A DNA stretch of 64,000 bases from NCBI GenBank assembly GCA_963721075.1, contig CAVRHV010000023.1, positions 62,001-126,000 on the forward strand, in the 5' to 3' direction. The notes beneath the pieces were generated by a model that saw nothing but the letters and a program-made list of their open reading frames with translations, did no database searches and had not been told where the DNA came from. Positions 19,656-29,321 of this stretch are shown piece by piece. This stretch comes from DATFVA01 sp963721075. GTDB taxonomy: Bacteria; Bacteroidota; Ignavibacteria; Ignavibacteriales; Ignavibacteriaceae. Both the position numbers and the translations under genes were made by a program. Numbering within the stretch: position 1 is the first letter of the stretch; each line of letters begins with the position of its first letter.

Positions 19656-21428
19656 ATGAAATTAACCAGTATACTATTATCAGTATTAGTACTGCTTGTT
19701 TCAGTATCTGTATTTTCACAGGACAAACCAACCATCAGTTTCAATGATCTCACAATCTCTGCAGAAAGTAATTCCCATAACATTACTGCTGCCAGAGAAC
19801 TTGCAGCCAGCCAGGATCTGCCTTACACTGTATATCTCCCTGAGGGGATTTTCATCGAGGCAAAGGGAGTTGAAAATAATCGTGTTGTATACAGTATAAT
19901 TAAGGATCTGAGAAATATTTATAACGGAAGTGAAACGGCTTTCTGGGAAGAAATTTCCTCAAGATACGATCTCTCGACTGCGAGGATTCACTGGGCAAAC
20001 AGACCAACGCAAAATCCGGATCTCGGCTATCATATTTCTGAAGCCAGCGGAACTCTTGCCGTTAACTTCCTAATGGTTATGGAATCAACAAATGATGCTT
20101 TGATGACTTTTAATGCAGACGATGGTTCTCTTATAAATGCAGCCTATTTCCCGGGAGGAGATCCGAATCTTTCTACTCCAATTGAAGCTATCCTTACTCC
20201 TAACGCTACAGTAATTATTTCAGATCAGATCACCGACCAGATTGTTGAATACGATACAACAGGAACTTTTATCAGAATATTATTCGGTAATGATGTTACG
20301 GTGCTTGATAACTGCAGAGGAATAGGACTTACTCCCGGTAATACCTCCGTTGTAGGTACGATCGGCGGTGGTACAAACGATGATGCAGTTCCGGAATTTG
20401 ATCTTGCTACAGGTAATTATCTTGGAAATTTTATATCCCCTAATGCTGCTCTTATGGATTCCCCGTTCGATATCATTTTCAGAACGTCAGACTGCCTGGT
20501 TTCTGCAATCAATTCTGATAATATAGTGCGGTACGATTTGAGCGGAACCTATATAGGTGACCTTGTGACAGGAATTAATTTCCCGGAGCAAATATGTGAA
20601 GCATCAAACGGCAACATTCTCGCAGCGGGCTTCAGTTCGCCTTCCGGGTTATACGTATATGATTCGAACGGCAGTCAAGTTAACTATTTTAGTGCTGTCA
20701 CAGGATTAAGAGGAGTCTATCAACTTGGAAACGGAAATTATATGGTGACAAACGGATCGGGAGTATTTGTACTTGATCAAAACACCGGTGCGGTTCTATC
20801 TCAGCCCGTATCAGGAGTATCAGGCAGGTTTATTACCCCATATGACAGAAGCATAATTCCAGTTGAATTGACATCATTTAACGCAAACGTGAATGCGGGC
20901 AATGTTGTACTGAACTGGACAACAGCCACAGAAACAAATAATAAGGGATTTGAAGTACAGAGAAACTCAGGAGATGGTTTCGAGACTTTAAGCTTTGTAA
21001 ATGGTAACGGAACATCAACACAGTCACATACATATACCTATGCTGACAATAATGTAAGAGAAGGTCAGTATACATACAGGCTGAAACAAGTAGACTTTGA
21101 TGGAACCTCAGAATATTCAAATTCTGTTGAAGTCAGCGTAGTACAGCCGAAGGTATATTCACTTACCCAGAATTACCCGAATCCATTTAACCCGACGACA
21201 CAGATAAACTTCAGTCTGGCTGTTGATTCGAAAGTAACATTGAAAGTATTTGATATACTGGGACAGGAAGTAGCAACACTACTGAATGGAACAATTACTT
21301 CTGGTGCACATAATGTAACATTTGATGCATCAAAGTTGAACAGCGGTGTATATCTTTATAAGATAGAAGCCAATGGAGTAGACGGAAGCAGCTTTACCTC
21401 AGTTAAGAAAATGATCCTAACGAAGTAA
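19656..21428 (+). CDS. secreted propeller-like protein with T9SS type A sorting domain (paralogue 2)
   Basis: ATGGAGG ribosome binding site before the ATG, then a signal peptide (LLSVLVLLVSVSVFSQ). The central region reads as a six- or seven-bladed propeller with weak repeats (VEYDTTGTFIRILFG, PEFDLATGNYLGNF, VRYDLSGTYIGDL, LYVYDSNGSQVNYF). It is followed by the same Fn3-like module as its neighbours (VLNWTTATETNNKGFE) and a sorting domain with YPNPFNPTTQINFSL ending KKMILTK. Probably surface-exported by T9SS; function unknown. The last 60 codons and the terminator are almost identical to those of the broken third paralogue. Confidence 0.85.
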   Translation: MKLTSILLSVLVLLVSVSVFSQDKPTISFNDLTISAESNSHNITAARELAASQDLPYTVYLPEGIFIEAKGVENNRVVYSIIKDLRNIYNGSETAFWEEISSRYDLSTARIHWANRPTQNPDLGYHISEASGTLAVNFLMVMESTNDALMTFNADDGSLINAAYFPGGDPNLSTPIEAILTPNATVIISDQITDQIVEYDTTGTFIRILFGNDVTVLDNCRGIGLTPGNTSVVGTIGGGTNDDAVPEFDLATGNYLGNFISPNAALMDSPFDIIFRTSDCLVSAINSDNIVRYDLSGTYIGDLVTGINFPEQICEASNGNILAAGFSSPSGLYVYDSNGSQVNYFSAVTGLRGVYQLGNGNYMVTNGSGVFVLDQNTGAVLSQPVSGVSGRFITPYDRSIIPVELTSFNANVNAGNVVLNWTTATETNNKGFEVQRNSGDGFETLSFVNGNGTSTQSHTYTYADNNVREGQYTYRLKQVDFDGTSEYSNSVEVSVVQPKVYSLTQNYPNPFNPTTQINFSLAVDSKVTLKVFDILGQEVATLLNGTITSGAHNVTFDASKLNSGVYLYKIEANGVDGSSFTSVKKMILTK

Positions 21429-21449
21429 TTTTAACAGATAATGTTAACA

Positions 21450-21484
21450 AAGCCGGACTGGAAACAGTCCGGCTTTTTTTTTCT
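21450..21484 (+). terminator. rho-independent terminator of T9SS paralogue 2
   Basis: A perfect 11-bp stem (AAGCCGGACTG/CAGTCCGGCTT) closes a GAAA tetraloop and is followed by a run of T. An almost identical copy lies at 24043. Confidence 0.95.
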
Positions 21485-21780
21485 GCCGGAGAACCCCCTG
21501 CGAAGAAAAAAAATTAATAAAGCAAGTCACTTTTCTTGTATATAATTTTCAAGTTTTGTAGTTTTAGCTCAATTCATAATATCTCATATACCTGATGAAT
21601 TTACGTGAGCTTCTCCAAAATCCATTCTATATAATTCTTTTATTGAATTAGTTAGAGAAGTATACCATAACTTGAGCATATGGTTCGCCTTAAATTCGGT
21701 TAATTAAGGAGGTGATTTACGGAATCGATACTGGTTTGTATTAACTAATTGTTCATATCTAAATTTATGGAGGTTGATTA
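21485..21780 (+). promoter_or_regulatory. leader of the third T9SS gene with an isolated strong Shine-Dalgarno sequence
   Basis: About 300 noncoding bases. TTTTGTAGTTTTA at 21554-21566 repeats a motif of the 16875-17308 leader. At 21705-21716 the sequence TAAGGAGGTGAT matches the complement of the 16S 3' end over its full length, but no start codon follows at normal spacing; the apparent gene start, with its own TGGAGGT site, is about 65 bases further on. No promoter could be assigned. Confidence 0.35.
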
Positions 21781-24021
21781 TGATAAAAATATGACTTCTT
21801 TCTTTGCTGATGGGACTTTTCTTTGCTGCAACTGCCCAAAACAAACAGGAGGTTGATCCAACTGGTCTGGCTCGTCTCTTTCCCCAGAAAATACCCAAGT
21901 TCAACCAATAATCGGTGAGACTGTTTCGTATATCCGCAGAGCGTAGATTATGGACTGGTACAACTGATATAAAACCAAAACTGATCTCATTTGAAGTTCG
22001 TACTGTTGATCCCGAGTTAGGCTGGATGGTTTTTGATGTCAGCAGTATACCGTCAGATGCGATGATAACAGGAATTGTATTGCATGGATCTGTATGACAG
22101 CAGCTGGACATACTCGAATGCTACCCCGATGGGAACAGTAAATCCGGTGAGCGATGATGCGGCAACAATCACTACACAAGTTAGCAATAATGCTGATGAG
22201 GGGATAGCCTATATATACTCGAATGAACCAGGCGACGTGCCGGTTGGTTACCACGCGTATACTATGGAAAGCTTTGCTTCGGATGATCTTCAGGCTGCAC
22301 TTACACAGGGCTGGTTTGCAGTTGGATTTTTTGATCGCGATGGTAGTTCTTCCTATTATATCAACTTTGACGGCTGGGAGCAGGATTTCAGATCCTCCGT
22401 ACCTGGAAGTTTCATACGTTGTTCCGCTGGCTCACGATGTTGGAGCTGTATCTGTTGATATGCCTGTTTTAGTTGGATCCGGTAATTTTACCCCGACTGC
22501 CACTGTATTTAATTACAGTGACGTTAGCGAAACTTTCGATGTGACTATGACAATGGGAAGTTATTCGTCAACTAAGACAGTCACTGATCTTGCTTCATTG
22601 ACTTCAATGCAGGTAACTTTTGCTGGACTGGACGGCAAATGTTGGTAACAGTACCTGTGATGTCTGCACTGATCTTGGAACAGATTCCAAATCCTGCTAA
22701 TAATTGTGTCTCAAGTGATATAAGTGTACAGGATCCGATTCCATTCTATTCATATAATGCATATGATCCTGATGGTGTTCTTCCTGAAGGTCCTGCATCT
22801 CTCTATCAGACCGACCCGGCTAGTATGACATCACTTGCAGCAACAACTTCCTCAGACTTTATCTGTGCAGGAACTGCCCGGAGATGGAGGAACATGGTAT
22901 GGTGTTATGTACAATAGTCCCGGAAAGGTGCGCAAGCCATCTATTATACAATGGATGTTACTACCGGGGCAATGGCTCAGGTGGCTACAACCGACGTTAC
23001 TGAAAATATGAATGGTTTAACCTGGGATCCGACCACCAATACATACTATGGTATCCACAAACGTACACTTTTTACACCGTAGATGTTGAAACTGGTGCAT
23101 GTGTTTCTGTAGGAACAGTTCCTTCAGCTACTTATATTACTCTTGCATGTTCCCGGCAGGTCAGCTTTTATTCAATTGATATAGACAACGATAATTTTGT
23201 CGCTATTGACAAAACAAATGCTAGATATTACAGTAGTCGGACCTCTTGGATTTGATGCTTCATATGCTCAGGATATGGCTTTCGACCAGAGTACCGGAAT
23301 GCTTTTCTGGGCTGCATATAATGTTGATAATGCAGGCGGAACCGGTGAATGGAGAATTATCGATCCTGCTACGGGTGAATCATCAATGCTGGGAATTATT
23401 GGAACCGCCGGCAGTGAATTGTGTGCTCTCTGGGCTCCCTGGCAGGTTGTTCCAGTTGAATTGTCATCATTTACAGCAAACGTATCCAACGGTAATGTTG
23501 TACTCAACTGGATAACTGCAACTGAGACAAATAACAAGGGATTCGAGGTTCAGAGAAGCAGCGGCGAAGATTTCCAGACAATCGGCTTCGTACAAGGAAA
23601 TGGAACGTCAACCCAGCAGCATTCATATACTTATTCAGATAATACTGTAGATCATGGATCATACAGCTACAGACTAAGACAGGTTGATTTTGATGGTAGC
23701 TCAGAATACTCAAATGTCGTTGAGGTTAATATTTCTGCACCCAAGCTATATTCATTGGCTCAGAACTATCCAAACCCATTTAACCCGACAACAAAGATCA
23801 ACTACAGTCTGTCGGTAGATTCAAAAGTAACATTAAAAGTATTCGATATACTAGGACAGGAAGTAGCAACGCTTCTGAACGGAAACATTACTTCAGGTGC
23901 ACATAATGTAACATTTGATGCATCAAAACTGAACAGCGGTGTATATCTTTATAAGATAGAAGCCAATGGAGTAGACGGAAGCAGCTTTACCTCAGTTAAG
24001 AAGATGATCCTAACGAAGTAA
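21781..24021 (+). pseudogene. broken T9SS-exported protein (paralogue 3), multiple frameshifts
   Basis: GGAGGTTGATT precedes an ATG whose frame hits TGA after four codons; reading through gives a signal peptide (LLSLLMGLFFAATAQ). Homologous segments then appear in changing frames: YWTGTTD-like and GWMVFDVSSIPS near 21.95 kb, YYINFDGWE near 22.37 kb, a CARDB-like part (HDVGAVSVDMP) at 22.43-22.63 kb, and propeller pieces (IYYTMDVTTGAMAQ, NGLTWDPTTNTYYGI) at 22.9-23.1 kb. I count roughly nine frame changes between 21.78 and 23.22 kb. From 23197 to 24021 the frame is intact and carries the Fn3-like module and the sorting domain. It is either a decaying gene or a local assembly problem. Confidence 0.75.
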
Positions 24022-24042
24022 TTTTAACAGATAATGTTAACA

Positions 24043-24074
24043 AAGCCGGACTGGAAACAGCCCGGCTTTTTTTT
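24043..24074 (+). terminator. rho-independent terminator of paralogue 3
   Basis: Copy of the terminator at 21450 with one base change in the 3' arm (one mismatch in an 11-bp stem), the same GAAA loop and a T run. Confidence 0.9.
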
Positions 24075-24266
24075 ATAAGAGGGCAAAAGAAAAGCTGGTC
24101 GGCACATGAGATCATACATTTCGTTCTGCTTTATATAAATTAATAGTTTATTAATCCGGAAAAGGTTGCAATTAAAAAAATTATTGCTGAAATTTATCAA
24201 ACAAATAAACAGCTCTTCATTTTATTGGGAGAACTTTACTCTAATCTATATTCACAAGGAGTAATT

Positions 24267-26132
24267 ATGAATAAACTCTATATTGTCTTTTTCATTTTGA
24301 TCAGTTGTTCGATGATCTTCGGACAATCCAAAATGATAGCCTTACCACAATCTCCGAATTATAATCCTATCTCAGTTAATCCCGGTTTTGACGGTGTTAA
24401 TGATATTAAATGGGAGGAAACTTTTAATACAACTACACCTCCCGGTGACTGGACTATAGTTGATAACGATGGAAGCGGAACCGCATGGGAATTCAGACAG
24501 ATTATAACCTTTACAAGCGGTGATACCGTAAATCCACAGATCGGTCAAAGTTTTTGGTTCAGTAATTTTAATAATGCTAATTCAAGCGGGTTAATTGATG
24601 AATGGCTTATCTCTCCACAGCTCCCAATGGTTTCCAGCGGTGATAGCCTGTATTTCTGGGCCGGAGCTATCGATGCAGGTTATGATGATTCTTTAAAGGT
24701 AATGGTGTCGACTTCAGATATTAACCTTGGCAGCTTTACTCAAATTGCATACTTTAAAGTTGACGGACCGGTTGGAAGCTGGCACAGATATGGGTTTGAT
24801 CTTTCCGCGTTTGCAGGAAACCAGATCCACGTTGCTGTTAATTATTATATATTTGACGGCGGACCTTCAGGTAATTATTCTGATAACGTATGGGTTGATC
24901 ACTTTATCATGACAGGTTCAACCGGTGGAAATGTTATTCCTATTTCCCAGGCTATTGAGGATCTGGATAATGATTTTGTTCCTGATCATCTTGGAGATAC
25001 ATTAACTGTTCAGGGAATTGTTATTTCACCTAATTTTCAGACATCGAGTATCTCATACTTCATTGATGACGGTACCGGTGGAATTGATTTATTCCATTAT
25101 GGTTCGACTACACCTGTATTAAATCTTGGTGATGAAGTACTGGTTACGGGAGTAATCGACCAATATAATGGCCTTACTGAGATTGTGCCTGAAAATGAAA
25201 GCGATATACAGATTGTTAGTACAGGTAACCCCGTTCCGGCCCCAATAGTTGTCACTATCAGTCAGTATCTAAACAATGCGGAATTATATGAAAATAGGTT
25301 AGTCGGATTTATGAATGTTACCAAAACAAGTGGAACCTGGCCTGCTGCGGGTTCGGGTGGTACTATTTATCTCAGCGATGGTAGTTCTGATTCACTTAAA
25401 GTATATATTGATAGCGATACTGATATTGACGGTAATCCGGAACCTGCCTGGCCAAGGGATATTATTGGAGTCGGCAGCCAGTATACAACTGCAACTCCTC
25501 CAAATAATGGGTATGAAGTTCTTCCGAGATATTATGCTACAGATTTTCTGCCGGCGGGATCTCTTCCGGTTGAACTGACTTCATTTACTGCTGAAGCAAA
25601 TGTAAATTCTGTTTCATTAAACTGGAATACAGCAACTGAAACAAATAATAAAGGATTTGAAGTTCAGAGGAATTCAGGAAGCGGTTTCGCTACCATAGGA
25701 TTCATCCAGGGATACGGAACATCTTCCCAGTCTCATTCTTATTCATTTGTTGATCAGAATCTGTCTGCAGGACAATATACTTACAGACTCAAACAAGTCG
25801 ATTTCAATGGCACCTATTCATTTAGTAATGAGGTATCTGTTGAATTAAAACCTGTAACTTATTCTCTGGCACAGAATTACCCGAATCCATTTAACCCAAC
25901 TACTATGATCAATTTCAACCTGAGAGTAGACTCAAAAGTTTCTCTGAAGGTGTTCAATATACTTGGACAGCAAGTTGCTCAGTTGGTTAACGGTTCAATG
26001 GTAGCCGGAAATCATCAGATCAATTTCAATGCTTCTAATTTAAACAGCGGTGTTTATTTATACCGCCTGGAAGCAACAGGAATTGACGGTTCATCATTCT
26101 CTGCAGTAAAGAAGATGATGCTGACCAAATAA
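24267..26132 (+). CDS. secreted protein with choice-of-anchor J/cleaved-adhesin-like domain and T9SS sorting domain (paralogue 4)
   Basis: The ATG at 24267 follows AAGGAG and begins a signal peptide (LYIVFFILISCSMIFGQ); the frame is open further upstream but without a better start. Residues about 40-190 resemble the jelly-roll 'choice-of-anchor J' module (EETFNTTTPPGDWTIVDNDG, DEWLISPQLPM). The next region looks like an OB-fold-type module (GDTLTVQGIVISPNFQ, GDEVLVTGVIDQYNGLTEI). The Fn3-like module and sorting domain (YPNPFNPTTMINFNL, ending KKMMLTK) match the neighbours but are more divergent. Probably surface-exposed; binding partner unknown. Confidence 0.82.
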   Translation: MNKLYIVFFILISCSMIFGQSKMIALPQSPNYNPISVNPGFDGVNDIKWEETFNTTTPPGDWTIVDNDGSGTAWEFRQIITFTSGDTVNPQIGQSFWFSNFNNANSSGLIDEWLISPQLPMVSSGDSLYFWAGAIDAGYDDSLKVMVSTSDINLGSFTQIAYFKVDGPVGSWHRYGFDLSAFAGNQIHVAVNYYIFDGGPSGNYSDNVWVDHFIMTGSTGGNVIPISQAIEDLDNDFVPDHLGDTLTVQGIVISPNFQTSSISYFIDDGTGGIDLFHYGSTTPVLNLGDEVLVTGVIDQYNGLTEIVPENESDIQIVSTGNPVPAPIVVTISQYLNNAELYENRLVGFMNVTKTSGTWPAAGSGGTIYLSDGSSDSLKVYIDSDTDIDGNPEPAWPRDIIGVGSQYTTATPPNNGYEVLPRYYATDFLPAGSLPVELTSFTAEANVNSVSLNWNTATETNNKGFEVQRNSGSGFATIGFIQGYGTSSQSHSYSFVDQNLSAGQYTYRLKQVDFNGTYSFSNEVSVELKPVTYSLAQNYPNPFNPTTMINFNLRVDSKVSLKVFNILGQQVAQLVNGSMVAGNHQINFNASNLNSGVYLYRLEATGIDGSSFSAVKKMMLTK

Positions 26133-26150
26133 ATTCTGTTTAACTCAAAA

Positions 26151-26178
26151 AAAGCCGGTTATTAACCGGCTTTTTTTG
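26151..26178 (+). terminator. rho-independent terminator of paralogue 4
   Basis: A 10-bp perfect stem AAAGCCGGTT/AACCGGCTTT with a 3-base loop is followed by T7. Confidence 0.93.
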
Positions 26179-26273
26179 TATTCACGCACTCTAAGCACCA
26201 CCGATTACTCCATTGCTACTTCTGATCTATTTTAATAATTTAACCCCGGTTTTTATTAAATAAGAGTGAAAAA

Positions 26274-26783
26274 ATGAAATACTTAATTCTGTCTTTTCTC
26301 TTTACCGGAGTACTGTTCATTAATGGATGCAGCAGTAAATCTGCCGAAGATTATATGAAGACAGCACAGGAAAACGTTAAACAAAAAAAGATCGCCGAAG
26401 CGATCAATAATTATGAATCTGTAGTAAATGAATTCCCGGAAAGTGCCCAGGCACCCGATGCATTATTCCAGATAGCTACTTTATACCAGAACAAAATGGT
26501 AAAAAATATATCCGATGTTGAATCATATAAGAAAGCCGAGGAAACTTTCCGCAAGGTATATAATAAGTATCCGCAAGCTGAGAAAGCGCCTATGGCTTTG
26601 TTCCTTTCGGGATTTATTCTTGCAAACGATCTAAAAAATTTTCAGAGTGCGACAAACACTTATAACTTATTCCTCGAAAAATATCCTAACCACGAACTTG
26701 CTTCATCTGCGAAAGAAGAATTAAGTAATATGGGGTTGAGTCCTGATCAGATCCTTAAGAAGAAAACACAAAAAAATATATAG
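26274..26783 (+). CDS. TPR lipoprotein (BamD/YbgF-like)
   Basis: The lipobox VLFINGC gives a lipidated Cys near residue 19. The 169-residue protein then shows helical repeats of the outer-membrane TPR type (AINNYESVVNEFPESAQAPDA, KAEETFRKVYNKYPQAEKAP, NTYNLFLEKYPNHELASSA is the third). Such repeats occur in BamD and CpoB/YbgF, but the protein is shorter than BamD, so the role is open. The stop is immediately followed by the ATG of the DUF58 gene, so the two are co-translated. Confidence 0.78.
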   Translation: MKYLILSFLFTGVLFINGCSSKSAEDYMKTAQENVKQKKIAEAINNYESVVNEFPESAQAPDALFQIATLYQNKMVKNISDVESYKKAEETFRKVYNKYPQAEKAPMALFLSGFILANDLKNFQSATNTYNLFLEKYPNHELASSAKEELSNMGLSPDQILKKKTQKNI

Positions 26784-27692
26784 ATGGCAAAGGCATCCCA
26801 GGACTATAAGAATTTCCTTAACCCATCGATTGTTTCGAAATTAAATTCCCTTGAATTAAAGGCAAGACTGGTAGTAGAAGGTTTTATGGTGGGACTCCAT
26901 AAGAGTCCCTACCATGGCTTCAGCGTAGAGTTCACTGAACACCGGCCATATATGCAGGGGGATAGTCTAAAGGATGTTGACTGGAAGGTATACGGAAAAA
27001 CTGACAAATTTTTCATTAAACAGTACGAAGAAGAAACCAACCTAAAAAGCTATATACTTCTTGATTCAAGCAAATCGATGCAGTATAGTTCCGGGAAAAA
27101 TATCTCCAAACTCGAGTATGGTATCACTCTTGTAGCTGCTTTAAGCTACCTCATGATCAAGCAGAAGGATGCTGTAGGTCTGACAGTTTATGCCGAGCAG
27201 GTAAATACCTATTTTCCACCAAGGGCGGCAAAGACATATCTTCAGGAAATACTGAAAAGTCTCAGCTCTTTAAAAGCATCCAGTAAGACTAATACGGCTT
27301 CCTGTTTAAACTCCATAGCTGAAAAAATTAAAAGAAGGGGGCTAGTTATCATCGTATCAGACCTGTTCGATGATGTTAGTTCTATATTATCGGCACTGAA
27401 ACATTTTAGATATCAGAAAAACGAAGTTATCGTTTTTCAGCTGCTTGATCCCGTAGAGAGGAGTTTTTCATTCGGTGCTGATGCCGTATTTAAAGACCTT
27501 GAAACAGAAGAAGAGATGACCACAAGACCCTACCAGATACAGAAGGCCTACCAGCAGGCTATGCAGGATTTTGTTGATAAAATAAAAAAGGAATGTCTTA
27601 ACTCAAACATAGAATATAATCTCATCGATACTTCAATGCCTTTCGACAAAGCACTGTTCAGCTACATTCAGAAAAGAAGTATGCTCTATTGA
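26784..27692 (+). CDS. DUF58-family protein with VWA-like fold
   Basis: The 302-residue protein has the DUF58 hallmarks: GFSVEFTEHRPYMQGDSLKDVDWKVY split around the conserved Asp-Trp, then ILLDSSKSM, a MIDAS-like DxSxS metal site, and IVSDLFDD. DUF58 genes usually sit beside MoxR ATPases and Bat/VWA genes; none is visible here, which is unusual. It abuts the TPR lipoprotein and converges with glmM, overlapping its 3' end by 7 bases. Molecular function is not established for the family. Confidence 0.82.
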   Translation: MAKASQDYKNFLNPSIVSKLNSLELKARLVVEGFMVGLHKSPYHGFSVEFTEHRPYMQGDSLKDVDWKVYGKTDKFFIKQYEEETNLKSYILLDSSKSMQYSSGKNISKLEYGITLVAALSYLMIKQKDAVGLTVYAEQVNTYFPPRAAKTYLQEILKSLSSLKASSKTNTASCLNSIAEKIKRRGLVIIVSDLFDDVSSILSALKHFRYQKNEVIVFQLLDPVERSFSFGADAVFKDLETEEEMTTRPYQIQKAYQQAMQDFVDKIKKECLNSNIEYNLIDTSMPFDKALFSYIQKRSMLY

Positions 27693-29041
27693 GCAAGTTT
27701 CTTGATTTCCTGCACGTATTTCTCCGCTAATTTTTCAGAAGCAGTTTTATCTTTTGCCTCAGTAATAACCCGTATTATAGGTTCTGTGTTTGATTTCCTG
27801 AGATGTACCCAGTGATCCTCAAAATCTATTCTTAAACCATCGTCAGTATTTATTTTCTCCCCCTTATATTTTTTGATAAGTTCTGAAAGAACGGAATCGG
27901 GATTCATATCTCCCGTATTTATCTTTTTCTTTGTAATATAGTAAGAGGGGAGTGACTGCTTAAGTTCGTCCATCGTTCCGCCAAATTCAAGCAGATGCTG
28001 CAATGTTATTACAATTCCCACAAGTGCATCCCTGCCGTAATGCAGAGCAGGGTAGATAACTCCTCCGCTTCCTTCTCCGCCGATTACAGCATTTACCTCC
28101 TTCATTTTTTTTACAACATTAGCTTCACCTACAGGTGAACGGAAAACATTTGAACCTGCACCTTCCGCAACATCATCAACGCCGCGGGTTGTTGAAAGGT
28201 TAACAACAACATCGCCTTTCTCTTTGGACAGGATGAACTTCACAGCCTGAGTTATGGTATTCTCTTCACTAAAAGGTGTTCCTTTATCAGTTATCAGCAC
28301 CAGCCTGTCAACATCGGGGTCCACGACGACACCCAGATCTGCCTTGTGCTTCTTTACCTCATTCATTGTTTCAAGAAGATTTTCCGGAATTGGTTCAGGA
28401 AGTCTGGGGAAAATTCCTGACTTCTCACAATTATACTCTATTACCTCGCATCCCAGTTCACGGAGCAGCTCAGGAATTACATATACCCCGGCTCCATTAA
28501 CACAATCAGCCAGCACCCTGAATTTTCTTTTTCTGATAGCTTCTATATCAATATATTTTAATGCCAGGGCATCATGCATATGCTTTTTAATACCTTCCGC
28601 ATAAAAGGTGGTTTTTCCGATTTTATCCCAGCTCTTAAATTTATTTTGAGCAAGGTTCAGAATTTTGAGGAGTTCAGTATTTTCTTCCGGAGTCATAAAC
28701 TGTCCCGTTGAATTCAGAAGCTTCAAAGCATTCCACTCATTAGGATTATGGCTGGCTGAAATAGCAATTCCACCCTGTGCATTCAATGTTTTAACAGTAT
28801 ATTGAACTGTTGGGGTAGGGCAGATGCCGATATCCAGAACATCGATGCCTTTTGCATTCAGTGTTGCAGTAACAATAGAATTAACCATTTCGCCGGTTAT
28901 CCTCGCGTCGCGTCCAACTACGATCTTTCCGCCGCCCACAAAATCTGCGTATGCCGAAGTGAAATTAACAATAACATTAGGATCGAGACCATCTCCCACA
29001 ATACCGCGTATTCCTGATATACTGACCATCAAAGTGGACAT
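27686..29041 (-). CDS. glmM: phosphoglucosamine mutase (alpha-D-phosphohexomutase family)
   Basis: Converts glucosamine-6-phosphate to glucosamine-1-phosphate for cell-wall precursor synthesis. Motifs in order: SGIRGIVGDGL, the phosphoserine loop ISASHNPNEWNALK, the metal-binding DPDVDRLV, the sugar-binding GEGSGGV and the phosphate-binding RKSNTEPIIRV. The 451-residue length suits GlmM; phosphomannomutase/phosphoglucomutase relatives cannot be fully excluded from motifs alone. Monocistronic as far as seen, converging with the DUF58 gene. Confidence 0.85.
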   Translation of the reverse strand: MSTLMVSISGIRGIVGDGLDPNVIVNFTSAYADFVGGGKIVVGRDARITGEMVNSIVTATLNAKGIDVLDIGICPTPTVQYTVKTLNAQGGIAISASHNPNEWNALKLLNSTGQFMTPEENTELLKILNLAQNKFKSWDKIGKTTFYAEGIKKHMHDALALKYIDIEAIRKRKFRVLADCVNGAGVYVIPELLRELGCEVIEYNCEKSGIFPRLPEPIPENLLETMNEVKKHKADLGVVVDPDVDRLVLITDKGTPFSEENTITQAVKFILSKEKGDVVVNLSTTRGVDDVAEGAGSNVFRSPVGEANVVKKMKEVNAVIGGEGSGGVIYPALHYGRDALVGIVITLQHLLEFGGTMDELKQSLPSYYITKKKINTGDMNPDSVLSELIKKYKGEKINTDDGLRIDFEDHWVHLRKSNTEPIIRVITEAKDKTASEKLAEKYVQEIKKLAQ

Positions 29042-29215
29042 TAAACCTCCGCAATTTTCAATTCAAAAAACAAAAATAAGATAATTTCTGCTTTTTGTAA
29101 GTTATTATTAAATTAAGCCGAGCTAATCCCGATAAAATTTATACTGAGCAGGAGTACGATTGCCTCATTGCAGAATAGTAAATCATAAGGCTTTAAACTG
29201 GCAGATAAATACAAA

Positions 29216-29281
29216 ATTCTGAATACGCTCTGAAAACGTTCTGAATACGATGTGAAAACGCTCTGAATACGTTCTGAATAC
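29216..29281. repeat. tandem array of six 11-bp units (copy A)
   Basis: Six uninterrupted units of consensus GNTCTGAAWAC fill exactly 66 bases between the divergent glmM and endonuclease III genes, ending 40 bases before the latter's start. Variation is almost confined to unit positions 2 and 9; the only other changes are an A at the first base and one C-to-G in unit four. The same array, also exactly six units, occurs at 58540-58605. The remainder of the 29042-29321 gap shows no other recognisable element. Confidence 0.95.
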
Positions 29282-29321
29282 GATTATCTTCCGAAATTAA
29301 AGAAAGTGTGGAAAAACGAGT

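Noticed and set aside
17309..26132. Recently acquired island or prophage
   Set aside because: No integrase, attachment repeats or phage genes; the duplicated modules are explained by tandem duplication and exchange.
29216..29281. CRISPR array
   Set aside because: The units are 11 bp, directly adjacent and lack variable spacers; no cas gene is present.
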